NCBI GenBank assembly: GCA_013215055.1 | Contig: JABSRQ010000010.1 | Span: forward strand, 1 to 64,000 | DNA length: 64,000 nucleotides | DNA from: Pseudomonadales bacterium | GTDB taxonomy: Bacteria; Pseudomonadota; Gammaproteobacteria; Pseudomonadales; DT-91 | Reading direction: 5' to 3' | Part shown: one piece after another, positions 47,577-56,478 of the stretch | Numbering within the stretch: the first letter of the stretch is position 1 | How the letters are laid out: every line of letters starts with the position of its first letter | Notes under the pieces: model-generated | What the model saw: only the letters and a program-made list of their open reading frames with translations | Databases searched by the model: none | Told to the model about the DNA's origin: nothing | Program-made: the position numbers and the translations under genes

Positions 47577-48611
47577 ATGTCATCCAGCAATACAGCCTCA
47601 ACGCAGCTAACATCTAGCAACGAACAACTAGCCCAGCTCTGCAAAGCCAGTGCCGACGGCCTACGCCTGGATATTTTGCGAGTGCTCAGTGGCGACTCTT
47701 TCAGCGTGCAGGAACTTTGCCAGATTCTCGGCTTAAAGCAATCGGCGCTAAGTCACCATTTAAAATTGCTTGCTAGTGCCGAACTCGTCATTACCCGACG
47801 TGAAGGCAATACCTTATTCTATCGGCGCGGTCTTTTTTCGCATGGGCATTTATTTTGTGACTGGCAGGCCAGCTTGTTTGCCAGCATTGATCGCTGCCCT
47901 CTCAATAGTTCACATCGCAGCGGTATTACCCAGGTTGAAGCGGCAAGAACCGCATCATCAAAAGCCTTTTTTCTGGAAAACGCGGCGAAGTTTCGTGAGC
48001 AACAAGATTTAATCGCAAGTTTTGAGCAATACGCAGACAGTGTAGCGACCTTTATTGCCGGTTTAGAACTGCCTGTTGAAAACCAATATGCCAAGGCGAT
48101 AGAAATTGGTCCAGGCGATGGCCGATTTTTAAGTTTCTTATCCCCACTTTTTGCCCATATCAGTGCCTATGATAACTCCAGCGCCATGATCGCTGCGGCT
48201 GAAACAGCCGTTATACTTGAAAACTTAGATAATATCACTTTGGTGCTGGGTGATAGCGCGTTGGCAAGTCAGCAGCAAAGTAATGCCGATTGTGTCGTGA
48301 TTAATATGGTTTTACATCATATTGCATCCCCTGCCGATATTTTTATCCATAGCGCAGAATTATTAAAACCCGGTGGTGCGTTAGTTATCACCGATTTATG
48401 CCTACATGATCAAACCTGGGCGCAAGAAGCCTGTGGTGATATATGGCTAGGTTTTGAACCCGATGACCTCACACATTGGGCAAAGTCTGCAGGATTAGAA
48501 GAAGGGCAAAGCAGTTTCCTTGCCCAGCGAAATGGCTTTCGCATTCAAATTAGACATTTTTACAAACCCCATTCCCAAACTCTCAGTCAACCCTCTCAAA
48601 AAGGTACATAG
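47577..48611 (+). CDS. ArsR-type regulator fused to a SAM-dependent methyltransferase (SahR-like)
   Basis: A 344-aa two-domain protein. An N-terminal ArsR winged helix (~12-95, [20 protein letters not shown] then HLKLL) is followed by a Rossmann methyltransferase-like domain (~150-325) with the SAM-binding loop [17 protein letters not shown]. The metal-binding cysteine pair of ArsR proper is lacking. It heads metK-ahcY-metF and sits behind a perfect palindrome, so it fits SahR, the S-adenosylhomocysteine-responsive repressor of methionine recycling. The fused domain may sense SAH or SAM rather than methylate. The same fusion lies next to metK in Pseudomonas. Confidence 0.88.
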   Translation: MSSSNTASTQLTSSNEQLAQLCKASADGLRLDILRVLSGDSFSVQELCQILGLKQSALSHHLKLLASAELVITRREGNTLFYRRGLFSHGHLFCDWQASLFASIDRCPLNSSHRSGITQVEAARTASSKAFFLENAAKFREQQDLIASFEQYADSVATFIAGLELPVENQYAKAIEIGPGDGRFLSFLSPLFAHISAYDNSSAMIAAAETAVILENLDNITLVLGDSALASQQQSNADCVVINMVLHHIASPADIFIHSAELLKPGGALVITDLCLHDQTWAQEACGDIWLGFEPDDLTHWAKSAGLEEGQSSFLAQRNGFRIQIRHFYKPHSQTLSQPSQKGT

Positions 48612-48615
48612 AACC

Positions 48616-49827
48616 ATGAGTGAATATTCCATTTTTACCTCGGAATCCGTATCCGAAGGTCATCCTGACAAAGTGGCCGATCAGATTTCTGATGCGGTAT
48701 TAGATGCCATCATCGCCCGCGACCCTATGGCGCGTGTAGCGGTAGAAACGTTAGTAAAAACGGGCATGGCAGTTATCGCCGGTGAAGTAACAACCTCTTG
48801 CTATGTTGATTTAGAAGATATCGTGCGTAAAGTGATTTGCGATATCGGTTATAACAGTTCCGATGTAGGTTTTGATGGCGATACCTGTGCTGTGCTTAAT
48901 GGTATAGGTAAGCAGTCTGTAGATATCAATCAAGGTGTTGATAGGGCCAAGCCTGAAGATCAAGGTGCGGGAGACCAAGGTTTGATGTTTGGTTATGCCA
49001 CCAATGAGACCCCAACGTTAATGCCTGCGCCGCTTTATTATTCACATTTATTGGTGCAGCGCCAATCAGAGTTACGCAAAAACGGCACCTTACCGTGGTT
49101 ACGCCCGGATGCTAAATCTCAGGTGACCATCAACTACGAAGGCGACAGCCCAAAAATTGATGCGGTAGTACTTTCTACCCAACACGACCCAAGCATTTCT
49201 TTAGAAGATTTACGTGAAGCCGTGTTAGAAACCATCATTAAACCCGTATTACCGGCAGAAATGCTGCATGAAGGTACGCAATACCACATCAACCCAACGG
49301 GTAACTTTGTGATTGGTGGCCCGGTTGGCGATGCAGGCTTAACCGGCCGTAAGATTATTGTTGATACCTACGGCGGTATGGCGCGTCACGGTGGTGGTGC
49401 GTTCTCGGGTAAAGACCCATCAAAAGTAGATAGGTCAGCCGCTTATTACGGCCGTTATGTTGCCAAAAACATCGTAGCTGCAGGCTTGGCTGATACCTGT
49501 GAAATTCAGGTTTCTTACGCGATTGGTGTTGCAGAGCCTACGTCAGTTTCTATCAATACCTTTGGCACAGGCAAACTTTCTGATAAAGAACTTTCTAAGG
49601 TTGTATTAGAGGTTTTTGATCTTCGCCCCTATGCAATTCAAAACCAGCTAGAATTGCTAAACCCGATGTATCAAATTACAGCGGCTTATGGTCACTTTGG
49701 GCGCGAGCCTTATGAAGCGACTTATGAATACGAAGAAAACGGTGAGAAGAAATCTAAAACCTTTACCGCTTTCACTTGGGAAAAAACCGACAAAATCGAT
49801 GCGCTTAAAAAAGCGGCAAACATCTAA
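48616..49827 (+). CDS. metK: S-adenosylmethionine synthetase
   Basis: A 403-aa enzyme joining ATP and methionine to form SAM. Signatures are [40 protein letters not shown] and the [20 protein letters not shown] loop. I start at ATG 48616; the frame is open upstream but the MetK N-terminus is [17 protein letters not shown]. It begins 4 bp after the regulator's stop and has AAGG upstream, so regulator and metK are one operon. Confidence 0.98.
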   Translation: MSEYSIFTSESVSEGHPDKVADQISDAVLDAIIARDPMARVAVETLVKTGMAVIAGEVTTSCYVDLEDIVRKVICDIGYNSSDVGFDGDTCAVLNGIGKQSVDINQGVDRAKPEDQGAGDQGLMFGYATNETPTLMPAPLYYSHLLVQRQSELRKNGTLPWLRPDAKSQVTINYEGDSPKIDAVVLSTQHDPSISLEDLREAVLETIIKPVLPAEMLHEGTQYHINPTGNFVIGGPVGDAGLTGRKIIVDTYGGMARHGGGAFSGKDPSKVDRSAAYYGRYVAKNIVAAGLADTCEIQVSYAIGVAEPTSVSINTFGTGKLSDKELSKVVLEVFDLRPYAIQNQLELLNPMYQITAAYGHFGREPYEATYEYEENGEKKSKTFTAFTWEKTDKIDALKKAANI

Positions 49828-49851
49828 CCATTAAAGATAGGAGATAAAATA

Positions 49852-51234
49852 ATGAGTGAATTTACAGATTTTAAAGTAGCTGATATGTCTTTGGCCGAAT
49901 GGGGCCGTAAAGAAATCGACATCGCCGAAGGTGAAATGCCTGCATTAATGGCATTACGTCGTAAATACAAGGCAGAACAACCTCTGGCCGATACCCGCAT
50001 CATGGGTTGTATTCATATGACCATTCAAACCGCGGTATTGATTGAAACATTGATTGATCTGGGTGCCGAAGTACGCTGGTCTTCTTGTAATATTTTCTCG
50101 ACTCAGGATCACGCTGCCGCAGCTATTGCCGCTGCAGGCATTCCTGTTTTTGCCTGGAAAGGTGAAACCGAAGAAGAATTTTTATGGTGTATTGAGCAAA
50201 CGATTTTATCTGAAAAAGATGGCTCTGAAGTTTGGAAAGCCAATATGATTTTAGATGATGGCGGCGATTTAACCGAGATGGCGCATAACAAATACCCAGC
50301 CATGTTAGATACAATTCACGGTATTTCTGAAGAGACCACTACCGGCGTACACCGTTTGTTGGAAATGTTAGAAAAAGGCGAGTTAAAAGTACCCGCCATC
50401 AATGTTAACGACTCAGTAACTAAATCCAAGAACGATAACAAATACGGCTGCAGACATTCTTTAAATGATGCACTCAAGCGTGGTACAGATCATTTATTAG
50501 CCGGCAAAAAAGCCTTGGTTATCGGTTACGGCGATGTAGGTAAAGGTTCAGCGCAGTCCTTATCTCAAGAAGGCATGATTGTTAAAATTGCAGAGATTGA
50601 TCCTATCTGTGCGATGCAAGCCTGCATGGACGGTTACGAAGTGGCATCGCCTTACATCAACGGTGTAAACACCGGTGATTTATCCGGTGTAGATGCGGCA
50701 TTATTATCCAAAATCGATTTGATAGTCACCACTACCGGCAATACCGATGTCTGTGATGCAAACATGTTGCAAGCACTGAAATCAGGTGCGGTGGTTTGTA
50801 ATATCGGTCACTTCGATAACGAAATCGATACCGCTTATATGCGTGAAAACTGGGAGTGGGATGAAGTAAAACCTCAGGTACATAAAATCTACCGTAATAA
50901 AGCAGAAAACGATCACCTGATTTTATTATCAGAAGGCCGTTTAGTGAATTTGGGTAATGCAACAGGTCACCCTAGCCGTATCATGGATGGCTCTTTTGCT
51001 AACCAGGTTTTAGCCCAGATTTATTTATGGGAAGGCAAGTTTGCTGATTTACCTGAAGCTGAAAAAACCGCTGCACTTTATGTGCGTGTATTACCTAAAA
51101 AGCTGGATGAAGAAGTGGCCAAAGATATGGTTGAAGGTTTTGGCGGCGTATTGACGCAGCTAACCACAACTCAGGCTGATTACATCAACGTACCTGTTGA
51201 AGGCCCTTACAAGCCAGAAAGCTATAAGTACTAA
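49852..51234 (+). CDS. ahcY: Adenosylhomocysteinase
   Basis: A 460-aa enzyme that hydrolyses S-adenosylhomocysteine to homocysteine and adenosine. The NAD-binding block is [17 protein letters not shown], preceded by [20 protein letters not shown]. The [16 protein letters not shown] and C-terminal KPESYKY are typical. The gap to metK is 24 bp with an AGGAG site, so no room exists for an SAH riboswitch; control by the upstream regulator replaces it. Confidence 0.98.
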   Translation: MSEFTDFKVADMSLAEWGRKEIDIAEGEMPALMALRRKYKAEQPLADTRIMGCIHMTIQTAVLIETLIDLGAEVRWSSCNIFSTQDHAAAAIAAAGIPVFAWKGETEEEFLWCIEQTILSEKDGSEVWKANMILDDGGDLTEMAHNKYPAMLDTIHGISEETTTGVHRLLEMLEKGELKVPAINVNDSVTKSKNDNKYGCRHSLNDALKRGTDHLLAGKKALVIGYGDVGKGSAQSLSQEGMIVKIAEIDPICAMQACMDGYEVASPYINGVNTGDLSGVDAALLSKIDLIVTTTGNTDVCDANMLQALKSGAVVCNIGHFDNEIDTAYMRENWEWDEVKPQVHKIYRNKAENDHLILLSEGRLVNLGNATGHPSRIMDGSFANQVLAQIYLWEGKFADLPEAEKTAALYVRVLPKKLDEEVAKDMVEGFGGVLTQLTTTQADYINVPVEGPYKPESYKY

Positions 51235-51240
51235 TCTGTA

Positions 51241-51269
51241 TCGCTAACGAGGTTTCGCCTCGTTAGCGA
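51241..51269 (+). other. Strong intercistronic hairpin between ahcY and metF
   Basis: A perfect 12-bp stem (TCGCTAACGAGG / CCTCGTTAGCGA) with loop TTTCG, starting 7 bp after the ahcY stop. There is no T tract. It likely stabilises or processes the mRNA, or reduces metF expression relative to ahcY. Confidence 0.7.
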
Positions 51270-51286
51270 CGTTTAAGAGAGTCACT

Positions 51287-52117
51287 ATGTCTAATCCTGA
51301 TAAACGTTTTAGTTTTGAGTTTTTCCCACCTAAAACCGACGTAGGTAAAGAAAAACTGGAAAAACTCTGGACCGATTTAAACACCCTGAATCCCGCGTTC
51401 TTTTCGGTTACCTATGGTGCCGGTGGTTCTACCCGTGATAATACGTTTTCTACGGTAGAAAAAATGCAAGCGCAGGGTTTAAATGTTGCACCCCATTTAT
51501 CTTTTGGTGGTGATGACGAAAAAGAAATGAACACTCTGTTAGATCGCTATAAAGATTTAGGTGTAGATCGCATTGTAGCTCTTCGTGGCGACATTCCTTC
51601 AGGCATGGGTGCAGCACGTATTGTCTATGCTAACGAACTGGTTGAATTTATTCGCGCACACTCCGGTGATCATTTTCATCTTGAAGTTGCGGCATACCCG
51701 GAGATTCATCCGGAGTCTAGCAGCTATACAACGGATATCGCATTCCTGAAGAAAAAGTTAGATGCCGGTGCTAATACCGCAATTACACAATATTTCTTTA
51801 ACGCCGATTCTTACTTCTATTTTGTAGAAGCGTGTAAAAAAGCGGGTATCGATAAACCTATTTACCCTGGCATTATGCCTATCACCAACTTCACTAATTT
51901 GTGCAGATTCTCGGCTAACTGTGGCGCTGAAATTCCACAATGGCTTAAACGTAAAGTAGAGTCACTAGGTGATGATAAACAGGCCATCCAGGAATTTGGT
52001 CAGGAGATGGTGATTCGCCTCTCTCAGCAATTGTTAGACGGAGGTGCACCCGGCATTCATTTTTATACGATGAATCAACTGGAGCCAATTCAATCTATCT
52101 ACAAGGCTGTTGTTTAA
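51287..52117 (+). CDS. metF: 5,10-methylenetetrahydrofolate reductase
   Basis: A 276-aa FAD enzyme that makes 5-methyl-THF for methionine synthesis. Signatures are RFSFEFFPPKTDVGKEKL, FFSVTYGAGGSTRD, RIVALRGDIPSG and GANTAITQYFFN. It is the last gene of the methionine-cycle operon; a terminator follows 17 bp after its stop. Confidence 0.97.
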   Translation: MSNPDKRFSFEFFPPKTDVGKEKLEKLWTDLNTLNPAFFSVTYGAGGSTRDNTFSTVEKMQAQGLNVAPHLSFGGDDEKEMNTLLDRYKDLGVDRIVALRGDIPSGMGAARIVYANELVEFIRAHSGDHFHLEVAAYPEIHPESSSYTTDIAFLKKKLDAGANTAITQYFFNADSYFYFVEACKKAGIDKPIYPGIMPITNFTNLCRFSANCGAEIPQWLKRKVESLGDDKQAIQEFGQEMVIRLSQQLLDGGAPGIHFYTMNQLEPIQSIYKAVV

Positions 52118-52133
52118 CAGACTAATAAAATTC

Positions 52134-52160
52134 AGGCTGTTGTTTAACAGCCTTTTTTTT
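52134..52160 (+). terminator. Rho-independent terminator of the metK-ahcY-metF operon
   Basis: AGGCTGTT-GTTT-AACAGCCT followed by seven T. The stem repeats 17 bp of the metF 3' end (52104-52120). Confidence 0.92.
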
Positions 52161-52199
52161 ATGCTATAAATATAAGTCATATTCAAACAGGAACTTACC

Positions 52200-52595
52200 A
52201 TGAAAAATTTCTTAGCAGCCTCCCTCCTCAGCCTCTCTTCTACCTTTGCGCTTGCCGATGAGGCCAAAGTTTATTTTATAAGCCCAGTAGATGGCGCTAC
52301 CGTCACCAGCCCGGTTACGGTAAAGTTTGGCCTCACAGGTATGGGTGTTGCTCCAGCCGGTGTTGATAAAGCCAATACGGGTCATCACCATCTACTGATT
52401 GATACCGCATTACCGGCCATGGATAAGCCTGTTCCCAAAGATGCGCAACATAAACATTTTGGTGGTGGGCAAACAGAAACCAGCTTAAAACTCGCTAAAG
52501 GCCAACATACCTTACAATTATTATTAGGTGATAAAAGCCACATGCCACATAATCCAGCAATCTACTCTAAAAAAATTACGATTACCGTAAAATAA
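52200..52595 (+). CDS. DUF4399-family exported protein
   Basis: A 131-aa secreted protein with signal peptide MKNFLAASLLSLSSTFALA. The mature domain has KVYFISPVDGATVTSPVTVK, the His-rich TGHHHLLIDTA and THTLQLLLGDKSHMPHN-like blocks of DUF4399, a small beta-sandwich. The several histidines suggest metal binding; function is unknown. It lies 8 bp before rsmE and may share its transcript. Confidence 0.88.
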   Translation: MKNFLAASLLSLSSTFALADEAKVYFISPVDGATVTSPVTVKFGLTGMGVAPAGVDKANTGHHHLLIDTALPAMDKPVPKDAQHKHFGGGQTETSLKLAKGQHTLQLLLGDKSHMPHNPAIYSKKITITVK

Positions 52596-52603
52596 GATTG
52601 TTA

Positions 52604-53326
52604 ATGCGCATACCCAGAATTTTTACTGATCAAACCCTGTTCTCAGGCACAGAAATTACACTTGAAGAACAGGCCAGCAATCATATTTCTCGTGTATTGC
52701 GCATGCAAGAAGGCCGGGATCTGATTCTTTTTAATGGCCAGGGTGGCTATTTTCAGGCTCAGATTGCCAGTATTACAAAAAAATCGCTTACGGTTTCTAT
52801 TACTGAGTTCTTCGACGAAAATAAACAGTCAGCTCTTCCTACCGAACTAGGCATCGCTATATCCAAAGGCGATAGAATGGAATGGCTTATTCAAAAAGCC
52901 ACCGAACTGGGCATTCATTCCATTACGCCACTGCTAACAGAAAATTCACAGCTTAAACTCAATGCCGAACGCATGGCAAAAAAACAAAAGCAGTGGCAAC
53001 AAATTGCGATCAGCGCCTGTGAGCAATGTGGGCGAAACATCATTCCCGTTATCACAGAAATTCAAACTCTCTCAATCTGGCTTCCTACGGTAAATGCTGA
53101 AAAAAAACTCGTATTACATCATCGAAGTGATACCCGCCTTACGGGTGACAAACCTGCATCTGTAGCATTACTTATTGGCCCGGAAGGAGGACTGTCAACA
53201 ACAGAAATTTCTTCAGCGCAAACGCTTGGTTTTCAGGCGTTAACACTGGGTCCTAGAGTGTTACGTACCGAAACCGCACCATTAACAGCACTAAGCATTA
53301 TTCAATTTCAGTGGGGTGATTTTTAA
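52604..53326 (+). CDS. rsmE: 16S rRNA (uracil-1498-N3)-methyltransferase
   Basis: A 240-aa SPOUT methyltransferase. An N-terminal PUA-like domain (NHISRVLRMQEGRDLILFNG) precedes the knotted domain with KGDRMEWLIQKATELGIHSI, LLIGPEGGLSTTEI and LGPRVLRTETAPLTALS. ATG 52604 is chosen over TTG 52598. It is followed 1 bp later by an mscS-type gene, so both are probably one operon. Confidence 0.95.
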   Translation: MRIPRIFTDQTLFSGTEITLEEQASNHISRVLRMQEGRDLILFNGQGGYFQAQIASITKKSLTVSITEFFDENKQSALPTELGIAISKGDRMEWLIQKATELGIHSITPLLTENSQLKLNAERMAKKQKQWQQIAISACEQCGRNIIPVITEIQTLSIWLPTVNAEKKLVLHHRSDTRLTGDKPASVALLIGPEGGLSTTEISSAQTLGFQALTLGPRVLRTETAPLTALSIIQFQWGDF

Positions 53327-53327
53327 T

Positions 53328-54989
53328 ATGCTTAGCCATCATCTGTTATGCCTGATATTCATCACCTGTTTTTCTAGCGCTGCACTGGCTCAAGATATCA
53401 ATTCTGAAGCCAATCAAGCTTTATTTTTGGAATATGAACAAATAAATGCCCGCCTAGAAAAAGCTGAAACATCGACACTAGCCCTCAAAGATAAAATCCA
53501 GCAAAGCAGCGGTAATGATAAAACCTCATTAGAAATTCGTCAGTTTGATTATGCTGTAGAAATGCTAAAACAACTCTCTGCATTAACTAACAATATCGAT
53601 GCACAGGAAAAAGCGGGGATTGATACGTCACAAATTCTCAAAGTTATCAGCCCCAAGATGTTATCTTACGGCCCATTGATTAGAGACTTTATTAATAGAA
53701 CAGAAGCTAATTTTAATGCGATAAAACCTCAGCTAGAAGATGACAGCACGGCCTATATTCTTGCCCTCTCTAAGCAACTGAATCATATCGACACCGCCTT
53801 AGCCGCGCTATTTAATCATGTTAAAAATCTAAATACCCTGCATCTAAACAATCAACATTCCACCAATTATATGCAAGATGAACTATTACGCAGGGCTGAA
53901 TTACTGACCGGTCAATTACAACTTTTAGCTCAAACCCGTGATGCGCTGCAACAAAAACTGCAGCAAAATGAAAAAGACCAGGCTCTTATCAATCAACTGA
54001 ATTTTGTCTTGGATCAAACAGAATTAATCACCGCAAGTTTACGTCACACCACCAAGCTAATGACTAAAGCCGGGCTTGATAGCACAACCTATAAAAGCAG
54101 CATGATAGAATCTACAGGCCATATCAGTACCGATATTCTCAATTATAAAGTCTTAAAAAAATTGCTCAACCATAAATTTGATGATGTTCAAACGATGATT
54201 AAAACCGATGGCATAGAATTTTTATTTCGCTGCGCCATATTTGTCGCCATCATGCTGGGCTTTTGGCTGCTATCTGCAATAACCCACCTTATCCTGCGCT
54301 TAAGCTTTGATAGAAGTAGCAGTGGCAGCTATTTGATGAAACATATGATGCTGGTCATCATCTCTCGCTCCATCATCGGCATAGGATTTCTTGTGGCGTT
54401 ATCTCAATTAGGGGTTTCGTTATTGCCTGTATTAACTGGGTTAGGTATCGCTGGCTTTGTTATTGGTTTCGCCCTTCAGGATACATTAGGAAACTTTGCC
54501 TCGGGCATGATGATATTAATTTATCGCCCCTATGATGTTGGGGATACGGTGCAGGCAGGCAGTGTTTTTGGCTGTGTCAGTAGCATGAATTTAGTTTCAA
54601 CAACGATTATGACCATCGATAATCAAACTCTGATTATACCTAACACTAAAATATGGGGTGATGTTATTACCAACGTTACCGATCAAAAAACACGCCGTAT
54701 TGACATGAAATTTAACCTGCCATTAGAAAGTGATGTCGATGAAAGCCTAAATTTTTTTAAACAACTGATTAAGCAACAGCCAGCAATTCTTAATGAACCC
54801 GAACCGCTGATTGAATTAAATGCTATTCATAATCATGCTTTAGAATTTATTGTTAAACCCTGGGTTAATACCGAAGATTATTGGTCTACGTACTGGGCTA
54901 TAAATGCGGAGGTAAAACGTCAGCTTGATAAAAAAGGCATTCAACTGCCCGTGCAGCAGCATAAAATCATATTACAGGATAAGGGCTGA
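53328..54989 (+). CDS. MscS-family mechanosensitive channel
   Basis: A 553-aa channel with a signal sequence (~1-20), a long periplasmic coiled-coil region (~30-290), a few TM segments and the MscS core. The pore helix is clear: GLGIAGFVIGFALQDTLGNF (~380-400) followed by YRPYDVGDTVQAG of the beta domain. Larger than E. coli MscS because of the periplasmic part, hence like the KefA/YbdG-type channels. It relieves osmotic downshock (family knowledge). ATG 53328 has GGGGTGA upstream; GTG 53316 is an alternative. Confidence 0.9.
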   Translation: MLSHHLLCLIFITCFSSAALAQDINSEANQALFLEYEQINARLEKAETSTLALKDKIQQSSGNDKTSLEIRQFDYAVEMLKQLSALTNNIDAQEKAGIDTSQILKVISPKMLSYGPLIRDFINRTEANFNAIKPQLEDDSTAYILALSKQLNHIDTALAALFNHVKNLNTLHLNNQHSTNYMQDELLRRAELLTGQLQLLAQTRDALQQKLQQNEKDQALINQLNFVLDQTELITASLRHTTKLMTKAGLDSTTYKSSMIESTGHISTDILNYKVLKKLLNHKFDDVQTMIKTDGIEFLFRCAIFVAIMLGFWLLSAITHLILRLSFDRSSSGSYLMKHMMLVIISRSIIGIGFLVALSQLGVSLLPVLTGLGIAGFVIGFALQDTLGNFASGMMILIYRPYDVGDTVQAGSVFGCVSSMNLVSTTIMTIDNQTLIIPNTKIWGDVITNVTDQKTRRIDMKFNLPLESDVDESLNFFKQLIKQQPAILNEPEPLIELNAIHNHALEFIVKPWVNTEDYWSTYWAINAEVKRQLDKKGIQLPVQQHKIILQDKG

Positions 54990-55018
54990 AACGCCCTAAC
55001 AGATAAGATTAAACGTGA

Positions 55019-55483
55019 TTATAAGGCCTGGATTTTATCCTCAATTTTTTGTAAATCGGGTAATACAACCTCCTCACCCAACAGCTCTGCTTGCATCACC
55101 GTTACATCACCTAATTCGGCATCACGAATAACCGCCAGAGATTCATTATTGATATGCTGCATCCTTGGAGCCTGAGCAATAACAAATGCCCAGTACAGCA
55201 TCTGGTCACGATTATGTACCGCATTAACTACCACTACTTTATAGGCTTCATGCGGAATATCCACACCATTCATTCTATCAAATGAGATAAGCGGCACTGA
55301 GATATTTCTCCAAGCCATCTTGCCTATATACCAGGATTCCTGACCTTCATCTTCATCAACAGAAGATGGATATTCTACAATCTCTGCAATAGCGGTATCG
55401 GGTAAAACCAACAAGCTATTATGCATTTGAAAGAGCAAGCTATTAACTACCTCTTGCTGGCGACTCACATTAGCATCTGCCAT
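55019..55483 (-). CDS. chpC: CheW-like adaptor protein ChpC
   Basis: A 154-aa protein with the CheW domain pattern: LLFQMHNSLLVLPDTAIAEI, WRNISVPLISFDRM and VVVVNAVHNRDQMLYWAFVI. It lies 9 bp behind chpB, the position of chpC in the Pseudomonas Pil-Chp locus. It probably couples additional receptors to ChpA. It is the last gene of the run; the stop is 29 bp from the convergent mscS stop. Confidence 0.88.
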   Translation of the reverse strand: MADANVSRQQEVVNSLLFQMHNSLLVLPDTAIAEIVEYPSSVDEDEGQESWYIGKMAWRNISVPLISFDRMNGVDIPHEAYKVVVVNAVHNRDQMLYWAFVIAQAPRMQHINNESLAVIRDAELGDVTVMQAELLGEEVVLPDLQKIEDKIQAL

Positions 55484-55492
55484 AAAACATCC

Positions 55493-56428
55493 TTAAAACT
55501 TCATATAACGTTGGTTTAAATGTTGTGCCAGCGCCTTGCTATTACCGATATAACTGGCGCTTTTATTTGCAATCACCGCATCCGGCATAGACGAGCATAT
55601 ACAATCATCTGGCTTTTGCGCCCAAACAGGAACGCCTTTTTTACTTAAGTTTAATGCCGACATGGCACCATCATCACACATGCCACTAAAAACGATCACA
55701 CCCATTTTAGAGCCGAAATTCTTGGCAACATTCAGCATAAGCTGATCAAGATTAGGTGTATAAGGAGCTTTCCAGGAAAGTGTTTCCGCCACTTGAAAGC
55801 AGCCTCTTTCATCAATCTGCGTCATTCGATGAGAGGGTATAACCGTGACCGTCGCACGCTTTAATAAAGTCCCACTCTCACCGTAGCTTACCTCAAAGGG
55901 GCATTCTTTATTTAAAACATCCGGTAAAAATTGTGCAAAGCTTTCTTCGATATGTTGAGCGTAAATAAAAGCAATCGGGAGATCTGCATTAAGGTGCGAT
56001 AAAAACACTTTTACGGCTTCCGGCCCTCCCAAGGATGCAGCAATTACCCAGACATGTTCAAACTGTTCTTCTTCGGTCAACGCTCTAACAGCGATAGGAA
56101 TACCATCATCATCACGTTCTTGTTGTAAAACCTTTGTGACCTTTTCTTCTAAACGCTGTCGCCATTGTTTATAAGAAAAATCATCAACTACAGAAGGCAT
56201 ATCATCAGCCAAAAAGATAGTTGCGTCAGTCCACTCACTCAAACAATCAAAGATCTCAGCGGCATCTTTGCTGACAACCAGCCACAAACTTGAATCCACT
56301 GGATCGGATGCTAAAAGTTGCTCCGCCGTTAAACAATGTTTAACGTCACAGTGAATGGTGGTTAAAATATTGCGCAAACGATGCAGCATGGCCATATCAT
56401 CTGCGACTAATCCAACTGAACTTTTCAT
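55493..56428 (-). CDS. chpB: CheB-like methylesterase of the Pil-Chp system (ChpB)
   Basis: A 311-aa protein. The C-terminal CheB methylesterase domain (~120-305) has its triad: Ser in VIAASLGGPEA, His in IYAQHIEESF, Asp in FSGMCDDGAMS. The N-terminal ~110 residues are a receiver-like domain without the phospho-accepting Asp (the beta-3 strand reads LWLVVSKDA), so it is probably not switched by phosphorylation in the usual way. It demethylates PilJ-type receptors (inference). It lies 50 bp after chpA. Confidence 0.9.
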   Translation of the reverse strand: MKSSVGLVADDMAMLHRLRNILTTIHCDVKHCLTAEQLLASDPVDSSLWLVVSKDAAEIFDCLSEWTDATIFLADDMPSVVDDFSYKQWRQRLEEKVTKVLQQERDDDGIPIAVRALTEEEQFEHVWVIAASLGGPEAVKVFLSHLNADLPIAFIYAQHIEESFAQFLPDVLNKECPFEVSYGESGTLLKRATVTVIPSHRMTQIDERGCFQVAETLSWKAPYTPNLDQLMLNVAKNFGSKMGVIVFSGMCDDGAMSALNLSKKGVPVWAQKPDDCICSSMPDAVIANKSASYIGNSKALAQHLNQRYMKF

Positions 56429-56478
56429 AGCCTCATCATCAAACGTTGCTTAAGCTAACCGTTACCTTAATCTACTGA

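Noticed and set aside
49828-49851. SAH riboswitch upstream of ahcY
   Set aside because: The metK-ahcY gap is only 24 bp and contains just a ribosome site.
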